DNA of 64,000 bases from Dromaius novaehollandiae (Eukaryota > Chordata > Aves > Casuariiformes > Dromaiidae): NCBI RefSeq assembly GCF_036370855.1, contig NC_088102.1, forward strand, positions 71,061,601 to 71,125,600, written 5' to 3'. How positions within the stretch are numbered: the stretch's first letter is position 1; every line of letters begins with the position of its first letter. Shown piece after piece: positions 40,072 through 53,718 of the stretch. Under the pieces are notes generated by a model. The model ran no database searches. It was not told the DNA's origin and saw nothing but the letters and a program-made list of their open reading frames with translations. Made by a program: the position numbers and the translations under genes.

Positions 40072-40979
40072 ATGGCTTGGGAGAACTGGACCACAGTGAC
40101 AGAATTCATTTTCAAGGGATTAACAGATCACCCAGGCTTCCAAGGCACCCTCTTGACAGTTTTCCTAGTCATCTATGTCACCACAGTGGTGGGTAATCTT
40201 GGTATCCTTATAGTAGTGTGGCTTGATTCTCACCTTCAAATCCCCATGTACTTTTTTCTCAGTAATTTGTCCTTCTTGGATGTGTGTTACTCCTCAGCTG
40301 TCACACCCAAAGTGCTGGTGAATTACTCATTAGAAAGGAAAACGACTTCTTTTGCTGGCTGCCTCATACAGCTGTATTTTTACGCTGCTTTTGCAACTAC
40401 AGAGTGTTATCTTCTGGCCGTGATGGCATATGATCGGGACGTTGCCATCTGTATCGCGCTACACAGTCATCATGTTCCAAAAGGTCTGCGTTTTTCTGTT
40501 GTCTAGGTCATGTGGTTGCTTTTTTTAATCCACTGATACTCACAGGCTCTGCATTGAGGATGTCCTTCTGTGGTCCCAACTTCATTGACCATTTCTTCTG
40601 TGATGGGTGCCCACTGTTAAAACTGGCCTGCTCTGGCCCTCACCTCAGTCAAGTGCTGATGCTTGTTTCTGGAGGGTTCAGTGAGGTCTCCACTACATCA
40701 GTCGTCCTCATCTCAAACTGCTGCATCCGAGCCACTATCCTGAGGATGGATTCTACAAAGGGCAGGTACAAAGCCATCAATACCTGTGCCTCCCACCTGA
40801 CAGCTGTCGCCATCTTCTGTGGGACTCTCCTTTTCATGTACCTGCGACCCAGCTCCAGTTACTCTTTGGGCAGGGATAAAATCATTTCTGTGTTTTATGT
40901 GGTGGTGACCCCCATGCTGAACCCCCTCATCTACAGCCTGAGAAACAAGGAGGTGAAGAATGCTCTGAAAAGAGCATGA
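40072..40979 (+). pseudogene. Olfactory receptor pseudogene, OR5/8/9-like, two frameshifts
   Basis: It starts [20 protein letters not shown] (ATG 40072; an alternative ATG at 40054) and keeps [16 protein letters not shown] and [17 protein letters not shown], in which the usual DRY tyrosine is aspartate. The frame is lost shortly after, near 40455, where NPLLY is expected. A second shift near 40512 restores the frame used by the rest: [25 protein letters not shown] and [15 protein letters not shown], ending at 40979. Everything from TM5 to the C-terminus is intact, so loss of function looks fairly recent. The frameshifts lie about 60 bases apart. Confidence 0.9.
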
Positions 40980-43900
40980 GAGAAAATAATCGCTTCACAG
41001 CGAAAGCACTAAGTGGTTTGAGATTTAGACAGTGACGGGAATGTGGTCTGTGTTTTGTTTTGTTTCTATCTCCTGTGCATTATTGGCCATTTTGTATTAT
41101 GTCTGGCCCTACAATGTGGGATTGGTTTGTTATACCGTTGCATCTAGATGGTGCATTTCATAACAGGAAAAATATACATGTGTGTTCATGGAAGAACTCC
41201 AAAGACAGATTTGTGAACAAATGTACTAAATGTCCAGTTTGCTGCTGAATATTGGGAGGCAAACAAAAGCACTAAGTTTCCTCATGGACCTACCATTTGT
41301 TAGGCAACCCCAAGTCACCTATATTTTGAAGGGAAACATGAAGACAAGGCCCAGCACTGTAAAACGAAAGCCATTTGCAAAGGATTTCTGCCAAGAACTC
41401 AGACCATTTTCTTTACTTCTCAGTCTTCTTCTTTGACCTGAATCTACTCAGGGTCATTCTCTCCTTTCTCTTCTGTGGATGTTGTTGATCAGCGCTGTGG
41501 AGTATTCCTTAATGAGTTCTGTATCCATCCCAGTCAGGTTAGGGACTCTACAAAATTAAGGCTAATTTCACAGCTGAAACAAGTGTTTTCACAGCTGCCA
41601 AAACTGGCTGGAAAAGTGATGGTAAATGTGTTCTGATACAGGCTCGCCAGGATATCGGTTTACCTGAAAGATGCCCAAGTATCTCTGCTTCAGCTAGGGA
41701 GTGAGACCAAATATGCTTTCAAAGTCTTTATGGTCCTTTCAATGGGTTTAAGTCACACAGAAACCTTAGTAGAACGGGACCCAGGTTACTACCAAGGAAT
41801 CCCTGCTACCGATGGGAGCGTTCAGGCAAACACACAAAGCAGACCAAGGCATTTCTAATGAAAGAGAAGGAAATGTTTCCCCAAAGCTGCAGAAAAATGG
41901 GAAATTCAAGAGAAACTTCTTGGTGAATCCTCTTTCCCAATGATCCATGAAAAGCTGTTTAAAGACGTACTTAAAATTACTCTTTCTGCTGCACTTTAAT
42001 TCTTCAAAATGCTTGTTAGAGTGAATAAACGTTTCAAATGAGGGTTTAATTTTCGAACCCAGAACATTAAGTATTGGACAGTGACAATTCCCAAATGTGC
42101 TGCTTAGCATTGTTTTTCAATATATATATTCACATTTGAGGATGGGCATTCAAACCATGGTGCGTTAGTTGCAATAAAATTAAAATTTCTAATGAACTCT
42201 TCTTCATTTTTCTCATTAATTCTCTCAAAACGTGTAATTATCTCTATCTGAAAGAGAACATTAGTCGTAGGATTTAGCTGACCAAATTTAAAGTTTAAAA
42301 CCTAAACATCTACATCTGATCTCTTCGTCTCCCTCCATAGCAGGAGGAAAAGTGCATGATTCTTCTCGTCTTAAAACAGACACATGTAATCACTCAGATG
42401 AATTCTAAGGCTTAGCTTTCTTGCATACAGGCTCAGTTCTCTTGATACAAAAAACATAGCATGATTATCTCAGCCTGACATATTTAACTTCAAGACTTCT
42501 GAGCTTAGGCTTGCTGAAACCCACCCAGCCTACCTGTCATGTCATTTACATATTTGTTAGACATAAGGATATACTCCCTTTTAGTTGTATGCGAAGTGTT
42601 TTCCAGATACTCATTGCAACTCTTCCTTTCCATTTGTACCTCCATTTGAAGGCAGAAGTTAACAGGCCAAAAATACACTTACATACAGCAACACAGCTGT
42701 GTAACTGACACAAAGTAGATAATGAATTTAGGGATAAGCATTTCAGAAATTTATATATAATCACCCAATAATTATACATGTAACCATTCTCTACATGCTA
42801 AATAAATTGTTCTTCCTCATCTATCACTCCTTATTTTGTAAGAAGCGAAAGAAGAGCATCTTTTATGCAAAACTAGGATGTATATTTTATGTTTTCAAGA
42901 AGTAGGGAGTATTTCAAGTTATTTTATCTAGAGGAGGAGAATAAAAAACGTTGAATTTACAGAGGTGTAGGTAATACAATGGGAACAAAGATTCAAAATA
43001 ATGGTGAAACTGTTATCACCTACAAAATTCCAAAATGGGTCTTCAAGCATGACCAATAGAAACCACTCGGTTACAACTTTGCTATTTGCAGTGCCACCTA
43101 TCGCTCAGCAAAACCACCAATATCTAGGTCAGCATGGCTATTCACATCGTATGTATATATACTTATAGCTATAGATGTGGTGTCAGTATTTGGGGTCACT
43201 GATTTACATAAGTTTTTAGGATTGTGGCTGTGGGAAGAGCTAGAGAAGAGTACTGGTCTTTTTGGAAGAAAAGGAGGTAGTATGGGGAAGGGTTGTTTGC
43301 TTAATCTGCCACAAGGCCTGTGTTTGGGCTCTGAGGCTTTGGGCAACGATGAGTTGTTCCTCAAATAGACTTTTCAACTCCCATTACGCACAAGGGAGAT
43401 CTGGCAAGGCAGCGAGCGGAGGTTAGGTGAGCCATCTAACCAAGCACAGGCATATGCTCTGGGTGAGTTGCTTAGCTCTCTAGCCATCACTGAGTTGATT
43501 CTGGTCTCTGGTGCCATTGCAGATACCCGAGAGCGTGCCACCTGGTCTCCAGCTGCTCCTCCAGTAGGGCATGGGTTTCCCACAAGTCCCGTGTCATTTC
43601 TATCAGACCCATACCTACGTTTGGGCAACGGAATCACAGCCTTGAACTGCACGAACTAGAAGAGAAGCCAGGACACCTATGGCTCATGTGTAGGTCCCTA
43701 TCTCATAGACGCTTGAAGCAAGGTGGGCTGATAACCATCCCACTTGTCAACCTCTCAGCCAGTTCTCTGGACTCTCAATAATATTGATGGAGAGCTAGTC
43801 CATTTGGGTGGCCAAATGTGGGTGTCTCCTTTGGATGAGGTGAATGACTCTCTGAGCTCCCCTGAATGTACTGACCTGCTTAATTCCATTTGAGATGTCA

Positions 43901-46900
43901 TAGGGCATCCATATAAGACTGCCAGACATGACACATGGCATAGGAAGACTTGTGCCCTTTCAGGCCAGCAGCTGAAGAACAAGAGAGATGTACAAAGGAT
44001 CTCAAATAGTCCTAGACACCTATGTCTGAACAGCTGAACCAACAGCTACATTTCTACTGACTGTAAAGAGAGTCTAGGCAGTTGTCTCATGTGGAGGTAC
44101 TTAATGCTGTTGACAACTGACACATGAGAAAAATCCCACCTATGGATGTCAGAAATCCAAATATGCATCTCTATTTGTAGGGTGACTCTATCCCTCTTTT
44201 CAGTTTAAGCTGAAAGCACTGGGTTCTATTACTTCAAGGGAAAATTGTTTACGTTGTAAATTCCTGAAGATGTTTCAGACACTGAAAGAAATTCGTATTC
44301 GCTGAGGGTGCTGAACAGAGGCAAATACACTGAAATTATTGTGAACATGTTATCAACATTCCTAAGCAGAAAATGAGTCTTTTGGCAGGAAGACTTGAAT
44401 TCACACCATCTCTTTTCAAAATATCTCATGTTGTGATAAAGTAGTTCTTGATCTTTCAATAGAGATAGAGCAGGAGAATGATCCTGCTGTCCATATGAGG
44501 TGGGGGGTGGAAGAGGAAAGACAGCTCAGATATTCCTGGGAATCTCTGGAGTATAGAAAAAAGGTTTAATGGACTATTGCTCTCAGTTACGTTCCAACAG
44601 GTGGATCCCCTAGAGACCTCATTGTTCTACTGATAGTTATCAGTAGTATGGAAGCACTTCAGGCTCATTCATTGTCTGGCACCTTGGGTCAGTGTTTATC
44701 TCCTGTAATTCCAGCCATCCGTGTTAGGTGCCTAGCTGATTACTACAGCCTAAGCTGCTTACAACATGTGTTGAAGATATGGGGAGTCAATTGCCCTCTG
44801 GATGCACCTTCCCATCTCCCCCTTGATTTCCAGGGGGAACTTGTGGAGGCTAACTGATATGATTTTGGATCTCTACCTTTTCTCGCTCTTGAGGTTTGCA
44901 ATGATGTAAACAGTTTATCAATATTTGTGATAATTTTGCTGTAGGCCAGGAATTAACAAAGAATTTGGCATCATCCTACATACATCACTAAGCCCTTATT
45001 GGTAGTTCAAACTCTTATTAGCTCATACAGATTGTCATTCAAGAGCCAGCAGTATACAATCAAGATTCACTTCTCCTCATAGAAAACTGAAATGTAGCCA
45101 AAGACATGACAAACACTCGCTCATCATGACATCATTCTCCCAAGCAGGAGGCCTTTTGCCCCCAAAGACCTGCAGACATGCCCCTATAAAGGCAACACAT
45201 TGCTGTCAGTGAAGAGCCTCACCTGATGAAAACATGCATTAGGCTCTAGAGAGCACAGGAGAGACATTAGTGGTTACTGGGAACCTGGGAGGATGGCTTC
45301 AATTCCTCCAGAATTACTGAGCCTGTAGTTTTCTCCGAAATGGGAGGGAGAGACTTCACAGCCAGTAAGACAAGGTGACCTTCACCCACAGGTAGGTGTG
45401 ACTGTACCCTGAAACTCATAAGAGTGAGCTCTGCTGGGACTCTCCTCATCTGGTATAAATCACTGCAGCAGCATTATTTTCAGTGAGGCTGCTCTGATTT
45501 ACACCAGCTGTAGGTTTGCTCCCCTGAGTTGGTTAAAGATGATGAAATCCTTCTACCAGACTTGGGATGCACTCCAGTACTGTGAATCCAAAAGTCCTCA
45601 TGGATCAGGAATCGTGGGGCTTATGGTGTGTTTAGTGAGACTGGTGAGAAAAGGAGGGGAGAAAATCCAGAAAAAAAAGATTAACTCCATCACCACCACT
45701 GCCAACTTAAAACAAAGTGCATACACCTATCTGATAGAGAATAGTTCTGCAGTGATTCTTCTGCTTATAGCACTCATCTGATGAGGTAAGACTTTGACTC
45801 TAATCTGAAATCCATTAAACATTGAATTGTTTTCTTCTCAACCTTCTTGTTATCAGGAACTGGAACACATGTTTCACACTTCCTTCAGAGTGACCAGCTT
45901 AACTAGGTGCCTAACTCCTAGGCAATAGCAATTAGGCTCAGCACAACTCTCGCCTCGCCTGTGGTGTTGACTCCTATTTTAGTTAAAGTGAGAGACAGGA
46001 ACTGCTGCAGGGAGATGAGTTCTGCCTGCTGAAGAATGGGATGGGAGAAGTCCTTGGGAGTGTCTTGACCGTCAGGATATTTTGCCGTGCCACAATAAAG
46101 TTTCCTTTGACCCATGAAAGCTTCCACAGGACTGATTTAGAAGGTTACCTCTTAGAACAGTGACTCCTCAGGGACAGGTTGGTTGTTTTGCCTTGACTAT
46201 TTCCCTCCTTTATGCCTCCACTTGATGTGCCATCTCCTCACAGTGCTTTTGCTGCCTCTTGCTGCATCCTCAGCTCTGTATGGGGCTGAAGCTGTACCTT
46301 GTTTTCACCTGTAGACTAGGTGCAATTCACACGTGGAAACTGCTGTCCCAGCACACCGGGGAAAGCATGAGGTGTCACTTTATGTTCCACCAGGAACCGA
46401 TAGCCCGTGATAACACTGTGGACTCCACTTTTGCTTCAGTTAGTCAGTACAATACAGAGAGTTCCTATTCGTACACACTCACAGCTACCTTTAGTGGCAT
46501 TTAAATAAATCACTTCTGTAAATCAGATTTCATATTTCAGTCTATTTCTGAAAATATAAGGCATGATTAATTGATCTTATCCGCATACTGTGAAGATCAG
46601 TGCTGCCTGTCATGGCCTATTGAAAGCAGAGAAAAGGGAAGTGATAAACAAGTACAAGGTGGGCTCTGCTGACATGCTGAACTCTGTAACAGCTTGGAGC
46701 ATTGATTGGAAGGCCTATTTATTCTTTATTAAACCCATGTGAACTGTCTGTACCTGGTACCTTCATACAGAGAATAACGAACCTGCTCTGAATGTCGCAG
46801 GGAAATCAAGATAGATTTTGTGGTGTTTGGCTCTTAATTGTACAGCCTCTTCGATCACACTCGGCCACTGAAAACCAAATAGGTTGGCTACAACTTAAAC

Positions 46901-48030
46901 AGTGCTTCAGAGAGATTAAACACAGGCTAAAAAGGATGGCTGGAAGGAGAGATTCAGGGACAGGGAATGACAGAAGAAGGGTCAAGTGCACAAGGGTGAG
47001 ATGAGCCATCTGGAGAGGCTCGACACAGCTGGACAGTCATGAGTGGAAGGGCAGAGAGGGGAACAAGGTAAAGAGAAAGGCAGGGAAGCTTAGAGGAATT
47101 AGATGGTGTGAGGGGTAACGACATAGACAGCAGAGGTAAAGAGAAAAGCTAGCAGCGTGACAGCTGAAGCTTGAAGCTCTCAGCAAGATTTGAGAAGTGG
47201 AATATGCCTAAGCTTTCTGTGTGTTGTCATGATCAGTTTCTCTTCTTTTGCCTTCAGACCCAAACTGCCCTCACGGCCTCCCTTCCAGACTTTGTCTTCC
47301 TCTCCCCAGTGTTTCTGAGACTCTAATATTAAACTCCTCGTTTTCTGAATGAGTCTTAGGATAGTGTAATGCTCCCTTGCTCTCATCCTCCTTCCTCAGA
47401 AAGTCATGACTCTTTCTCTTTACCTCAGGGTTGTTTCCAAAACTAATGAGGGAAAGCTACAGTATTTCTACTCTTACTCTGAAGTATTGCAGTACTGACC
47501 AGGAGCGCCTCCTGAAATCAAAGCTATATTCTTCTGGGCACTGTATCATGCTCTGCTTGAGAAAGGTAGAAAGGGAAAGAGATGTGGAGAAAATCTGGAT
47601 CCCAAGAGGTCAAGGGCAGAGCTGATAATTCAGTCTGTGTCCAATCCCATTAAACTACAGGTACCAAAATGAGATACTGAGATGGAAATGAACCTACCCT
47701 AAGCTCTGTCCACAGTCAGGGAAGTGAGACACCTTCAGAAGTGATTCCCTGTATGCAGAGACAAGTGTTTAGGAAAGCTGGGATGCTTTCCGTTCACAGG
47801 ATGCCTTTCTCCTTCCTCGAACTATAAAGGAAGACTAGCTTAGACTAGACAACTAACTTCTCAGTGGCCAAAGTGCAGTCAGTCCCATTCTAACGCCCTA
47901 GAAATGAATGATCAGTGTGCCCTGTTGGCACAAGATGTAAATACACAAATTATCCCATTTCAATTTAAGGAGGGGGGAGGGGGAAGGCATGGTTTCCATT
48001 GTCTTAAATTTTAATGCTCTCTTCCTCCTC
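40980..48030. other. 7 kb intergenic, no gene recognised
   Basis: Mostly AT-rich sequence with only short open frames. The moderately GC-richer stretch 43380-44110 could be a decayed interspersed repeat but matches no family I can name. No tRNA-like or splice-supported exon was found. Confidence 0.45.
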
Positions 48031-48032
48031 AG
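48018..48032 (+). promoter_or_regulatory. Probable 5'UTR splice acceptor of OR gene
   Basis: Pyrimidine tract 'ctcttcctcctcag' 17 bases upstream of the ATG at 48050, the usual layout of an OR coding exon. Confidence 0.55.
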
Positions 48033-48049
48033 TAGACGTGAGACACTGA

Positions 48050-48988
48050 ATGGCACAGGAGAACTGCACCTTGGTGGCAGAGTTCATTCTTGAGGGCCTC
48101 AGTGACCACCCGGAGATGAAGGCAGCCCTCTTTGTGGTGTTTCTGTTCATCTACATGATTACCCTTTTGGGCAACGTGGGGATAATTGTAGTCATCCGAG
48201 GTGATGCCCGACTTCACACATCTATGTACTTTTTCCTGGGTAGCCTCTCTGTTGTTGATATCTGCTTCTCTTCTGTCATTGCTCCCAGGACTTTGGTGCA
48301 CTTCCTGTCACAGACAAAAACCATTTCCTTTGCTGGCTGTACAGGGCAAGCCTTCTTCTACATTGTCTTTGTAACAACTGAATGCTTTCTCTTGGCTGTA
48401 ATGGCCTACGACCGATACGTGGCCATCTGTAGCCCACTTCTCTATTCAGCTGTTATGACTAGGAGGCGGTGCATACAGCTGGTGGTAGGGTCATACTTAG
48501 GGGGTGTCGTAAACTCTGTCATACAGATGGCCTTCATCATCAGGCTGCCCTTCTGCAACTCCAGGGTTATCAACCACTTCTTCTGTGATGTTCCTCCCCT
48601 CCTTGCTCTGTCCTGTGCCAACACTTACATCAATGAGATGATCCTCTTCTCCTTCGCCGGTGTTATTGAGCTCAGCACCATCTCCACCATCCTGGTCTCT
48701 TATGTTTTCATATCCTTTACCATCCTGAGGATCCGTTCAGCTGAAGGCAGACAAAAAGCCTTCTCTACCTGTGCTTCCCACCTGACAGCTGTGAGCATGT
48801 TATATGGGACAACCATCTTCATGTATTTGCGTCCCAGCTCTAGTTACTCTCTGAACAGTGACAAAGTGGTCTCCGTCTTCTACACAGTGGTGATCCCCAT
48901 GTTGAACCCTCTCATCTACAGCCTGAGGAACAAGGAAGTGAAGGATGCTCTGAGGAGAACAGCAGAAAGAATTGTAATTATGCACTGA
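48050..48988 (+). CDS. Olfactory receptor, class II, OR5/8/9-like
   Basis: Intact 312-residue single-exon OR. Landmarks are an N-terminal sequon (NCT at 5-7), GN in TM1 (41-42), LHTSMYFFL (55-63, serine for the usual proline), [10 protein letters not shown] (118-127), [16 protein letters not shown] in the second extracellular loop (about 174-189), VSYVF in TM5, [10 protein letters not shown] (236-245) and [18 protein letters not shown] (283-300). It encodes a seven-pass odorant receptor of the plasma membrane. The start is the first ATG after a splice-acceptor-like tract. It is only moderately similar to the palindrome OR and closer in motif detail to the pseudogene at 40072-40979 and the gene at 53719-54657, as expected for a local OR cluster. 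Ligand unknown. Confidence 0.95.
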   Translation: MAQENCTLVAEFILEGLSDHPEMKAALFVVFLFIYMITLLGNVGIIVVIRGDARLHTSMYFFLGSLSVVDICFSSVIAPRTLVHFLSQTKTISFAGCTGQAFFYIVFVTTECFLLAVMAYDRYVAICSPLLYSAVMTRRRCIQLVVGSYLGGVVNSVIQMAFIIRLPFCNSRVINHFFCDVPPLLALSCANTYINEMILFSFAGVIELSTISTILVSYVFISFTILRIRSAEGRQKAFSTCASHLTAVSMLYGTTIFMYLRPSSSYSLNSDKVVSVFYTVVIPMLNPLIYSLRNKEVKDALRRTAERIVIMH

Positions 48989-49339
48989 GCAGAATAAACA
49001 CAGTAATGGAGGCACTGAAAAATTGCAAATGCACTGAATATAGCTTCACAAAATGGGACTCAGCTCACCTAACTTTAGACTGTCTGTCTCAGACGCCTCA
49101 TCTCCATTTAAGATAGCCAACTGAGTTCTTTATGTAGTTGCTGGGGAGAAGCTCACCTTCAAGATACCTGGCTTATTTCAGATGTTCACTTCAGGATATA
49201 AAAACCTGTGAAAGTGACTCTTGATAAATCACCCATGACAGTTAGTCTCACTGTAGCAGCTGAACTGTGCACTACAGGCATGCCCTCCTCATTAAGAATT
49301 GACAGAGGAATGCACATAATTAGGAGTAACTGGGAATTT

Positions 49340-49508
49340 TGCTCTCAGAGGTTGTGGAATCTCCATCCTTGGAGATGGTCAAAACGTAACCGGACAAGGC
49401 CTTGAGCAACCTGATTTTGCTATGAAGTCAGCCCTGCTCTGAGCAGCAGATTGAACCAGAGACCTCCAGGTTTCCTTTTGGACCAGAATTATTCTAGGGT
49501 TCTATGAA
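49340..49508 (+). mobile_element. CR1 LINE 3' end, diverged
   Basis: The sequence 'gaggttgtggaatctccatc', then 'ggacaaggccttgagcaacctg', then 'agagacctccaggt' and the terminal 'attctagggttctatgaat' form the 3' tail of an old CR1 of the ATTCTATGA-ending type. It is short, 5'-truncated and inserted in sense orientation about 350 bases downstream of the OR gene. Confidence 0.85.
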
Positions 49509-52500
49509 TGGCAAGCTAGAGCACTATATATCTACTGTAAAATACAAGTTTATATTATACTACATGTTTATACACATTATGCAATATATTATTATGTTAT
49601 GTGTGTGTAGACATACACACTTATCCTACTGGTTTCCTTGTCATTCTCTAACCCCAAATTCCTTTAATACAAAGCTAAAGCCATCTGCTCAGTATATTAA
49701 AGGATAGGGGACATGCCATTGTTGGTTTTAGTAGATAGATGTCTCTATCAGAGAGAATGCCTCATGGTTTCCCAGAACATACAAACCACTGCCTGTCCGT
49801 GCTACAAGGCTTTTTGTTGAGATTAGCACTGCATAGTGAGTTGGGATAAGCCTTTCTTCTTCTTCCATGTTCTGCTTGGATTTGTACTGCAAGCAGTGAG
49901 ACTGCCTACAAAAATATGCACCTAGACATGGAAATATGCCCACCTGTGTCTGTCTCCTGACAGTTGTTCTTTACAAACTCCATCGATACATGATCATTTG
50001 TGCTGGCAAATGGAGAATGGAGAAGTAGAAATGCTCATCACTTTACTCCTCTGTGTGCCATCAGCTACACAATTTGTGGCAGTTTATCCACATGATTCAA
50101 TGGATGATGGCTCTTGTCCTTGGGACTAACCCATAGGTTGACATTTTTGTGGTAGGCAGGTGAAAACAGCTCTGTTATCCAAAGTGTTTCAAATAGTCTG
50201 CACAAGCCTCTTGGCTAAGCCAAACACTACATTTTGCACTTAGGGTCACAATGATTTCTGGGCCCGGCACCTGAGATCCAGCTTCTCTGAAGCTTTTCCT
50301 AGGAAAGATGGAAACACAAGATCTAAATAGATAAACTGTGAAGCTGTCATTTGATGAAAAGGGGATAAGGTGAATAAGCCTACTAAAGAGGAAATACGAA
50401 TTTTTAAATAAGTCTAGCCTTGAAACCAAGCCATTGATTTGCCAGACCTTTGCAGAGTTAAACTGATCTTTCCTTGTTAGCTCCTTTAAGGCCCCTCCAC
50501 AATACATCTCTCTCTGTTTTTTCTTTCACAATTTCTGCAATTAAAAGTGTTAAAACAAGGCCTAATTGGCTTTCTAATTTATGCCCACAGTGGTTTGTTA
50601 AAAGCAAAGAAAAAAGAAAACACATTACCAGCACAAGCTGCATCCAGAGAATTTGCACTTAGGCATGAGGCAGTGGGGAAAAGGAGTTTTAAGAAAGAAA
50701 AGAAAGAGAGAACGAAAACCAAAAAATGACTGAGAAAAAAAAAACTTGGCCCTATTTCTTCCTCTGCAAGAGCCAGCTCCTGCCAGAAATTACACCTCCC
50801 ACCTCTCACTGTATTCTAACCAGAAAATTGCAGGTGCTGTGAGGGTTCATTGCCACCAGGAGGAACAGTAGCCAGAGGTTTGAGGTTCTCTTCCCCACCC
50901 AGAGAACTTCTATTTCTCCAGCATTTCATCAGTCAGAGGGTAATAGGTGTCCTGGAGAACAGTGTCTTAACAAGCTCCTCTGGGAGGGGATTTAGAAATC
51001 ATTGCCCAAGACTGAGAAGGCTTGCATGAATCCTGGATGAGGTTTTGTACCTGAAGTTACCTCTTCCACACTGTGGATGGATGTGAGTTTAATTGTCAAT
51101 ATTGGACTGTTTCTCTCTCAAACACATTGAACCTCAAGGGGAGCATAGGCTTGATGGTCCCAGTTCAGCAATTCAGTCTAGCATTTAAGACCAGATCCAA
51201 AGGAGAGTTTTCCAAGGGCAAATGTATTATGAATCCAGTGGCTTTAGGGGTGATGATAGGCTTGAATTCTGAGTCACGAAAGGCTGTGGCTTTCATGCTT
51301 GTTCTGCTCTAAATTACTGTTGAACAGTTTTCTTGCTGCCATGAGCAAAGTGGACTATTTCCAGTTCTTGAAAGCTGGTCATTCCCCTTCTTCCTAATAC
51401 GCTCCTGCACTGCTTTTGCAAGCCTAAGAATAAGGCTGTGGACATAGGAAGAGCTGTGGACCATCTGAGTCCTTGATAATGCAGACATTTGAACAAATAT
51501 TATGGTATTGCCAAATACTGAGATATTAGCAAATGTCTTGAATAATGGTCAATGGGATTTTGAGGCAGGGACAAGTGAGCATGGGATGGGTCTCCCATCT
51601 TCCTACTTTCCAAGTGGACTAACCTTTCTGCAGGGCATGCCCTGGGGGAACATCATCCCACCGTGAATGCCGCACCAGCTGAAACCCTGCTAAAACTGCT
51701 ACCCTCTATTTTGGTGTATGACAGCCACTAACCCAGGATTACCTCCTCCCTCACTGGCTCCCCCTCCCATAAACCTGCACTAACTCTACAGACAGAGGAA
51801 GGGAAGGAGGGGAAAAGATTCCCCACCATAATTGTGAGGAGGCAGGTTGGGGACTCAGGGTGGAGAGACAGAGGCACACGTGGGGGCAGACAGGAGGGAG
51901 GATAATGTGGCGTGAGGCACAAAGTCAGCATCAATAGCACAGTCACATCAGCACTTCATCATGTTTTTACAATTGATTATCACTCACATTTCAAATCTAT
52001 CAACATATTGCACATTTCAGTCTTGTCTTGTTATCAGCTTTTAAGAAGTTACTGACCATCAGCTGAGCCAAGACAGCAAACCTTACACACTGTACATGGA
52101 AAATAAGACACACACACTTAAAGAAGGGTCAAGGAGCATAAGGATCTGGGCCTAATCTATTGAGTGTATGTAAGAAAGTGGTGTTGCTCCAGCTGGAATG
52201 ACTTCCCCAGCTAATCAAAATGCCTACCTCCCTAGAATTTAATTGTTAATCACTAAGATATTTGAGGACCAGATGGATCCACTGCCACCACCTTCTTGCA
52301 AAGGTTCTTCCACAGGCTGGAAGCCACTGTGCTCTGCTTCAAACCTCAAGCAAGCCCCAGGTCTCCTAAAACGTATGAGGCAAGAGGGCAGTAGGGAAAT
52401 GACGACAGATACTAATATCTGAAAGTTTCCTAATATCTGATAGTTTCCTAAACTGGGAGCCTAGTCAGTCCAGACTCCCCTGTAGCCAGTTGAGGAGAAT

Positions 52501-53718
52501 GGATCAGATGCGTTGTCCCTTGGAGACACCCTGGTCCTGAATCACTCTCTGGAAGCACCTGTGATTGCATTGAAATGATGACATACATTAACAGGGGGAC
52601 TTCCTGTAAACATAAAGCAGATACACAGAGAGAAAGAATATGAATGGGTAGTTGGACAGAAGATTGAGGGTGTGGAAATGCATACACAGACAAACATCTC
52701 AAAGATAGTTCTATTCTTTTAATCTTTGCATTTTTTCTTTGCATTTTATTTCATTGCTCTTCCCATATGTTGCTGCTACCAGAAGAAAATAAGCCGTTGT
52801 CACACATGAAAGAAATCAAGACTTCCAGAGGTCCTGAAGTCTGATAAAGCATCACCAAACCCAGCAGGGGATCACCACTTCTTCAAGACAGAGACATATA
52901 TGACCTCCATTATGATGCGATAAAAACAGTCTCCCTGGCTGCAAAAAGTGGTTGAATTGTATGGCCGACACTTGATTTCTTTGCAACAGCTTTTATGTAG
53001 CTATGCAACAAGGATGCTTCGCAATTCTATGCACAATACATTTTTGGAATACACATGAAACTTAGATGATTGTTTGGAATTGTGATAAGGCAAACTTTTA
53101 ACTTGAAAAATAAAACACACTTTGTTTCTCTTTTTTTGCATTAATTTCTTTAAAGCTAACTCAGGCAGCTAGGGATAATGCAGTCTGGAATTCAGTTCAC
53201 CCTGTTTTCTCTTAAGAGATCTACCAAAGGCTGGGGTGAATCAGCCACTGCAGATGTCTGTGTCTCTCTGCTAAGCAGAGTAGAGGTAAACTGACAAATG
53301 TAGACTGGCTGTCTTATTTTGACATGGTTTTGATTAGGCACCCCAAATTCCAGTCTAAATGCAAGACTTAACATTAAAACTGCATGGTGTAGCTGGAAAC
53401 CCCAGTATGCAAGGGCTATTGTCTCAGCTGATGTCTACATTAAGGAAGGTGGCATAGCAACTCCACAGAAGAGTCAAGCAGCCACTGTCTTATACATATT
53501 TTTAACATAGAGAAAAGTCACTGTATTCAAGACCCTTCCTCTGTCTTTCATTTGCCATTGTTCTGTGTGAGAGAGATATTGGACGTCTTTGCCACTGAAA
53601 GTCCTTCACACTTGTTTGTGACATTGTGAATCATAAGGGTGCATTTCCAGAGGTCTGGATACTTCTCTTCCTCTCAGATTTGTGTTATGAGTGCTCTAAA
53701 ACCTAGCGACATGTACAG
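49509..53718. other. 4.2 kb intergenic, no gene recognised
   Basis: Low-complexity A-rich patches occur near 50690-50745. Otherwise there are only short open frames and no family resemblance. Confidence 0.45.

Noticed and set aside
43380-44110. GC-richer stretch that might be an interspersed repeat
   Set aside because: No terminal motif, poly-A tail or target duplication seen; not assignable to a named family.
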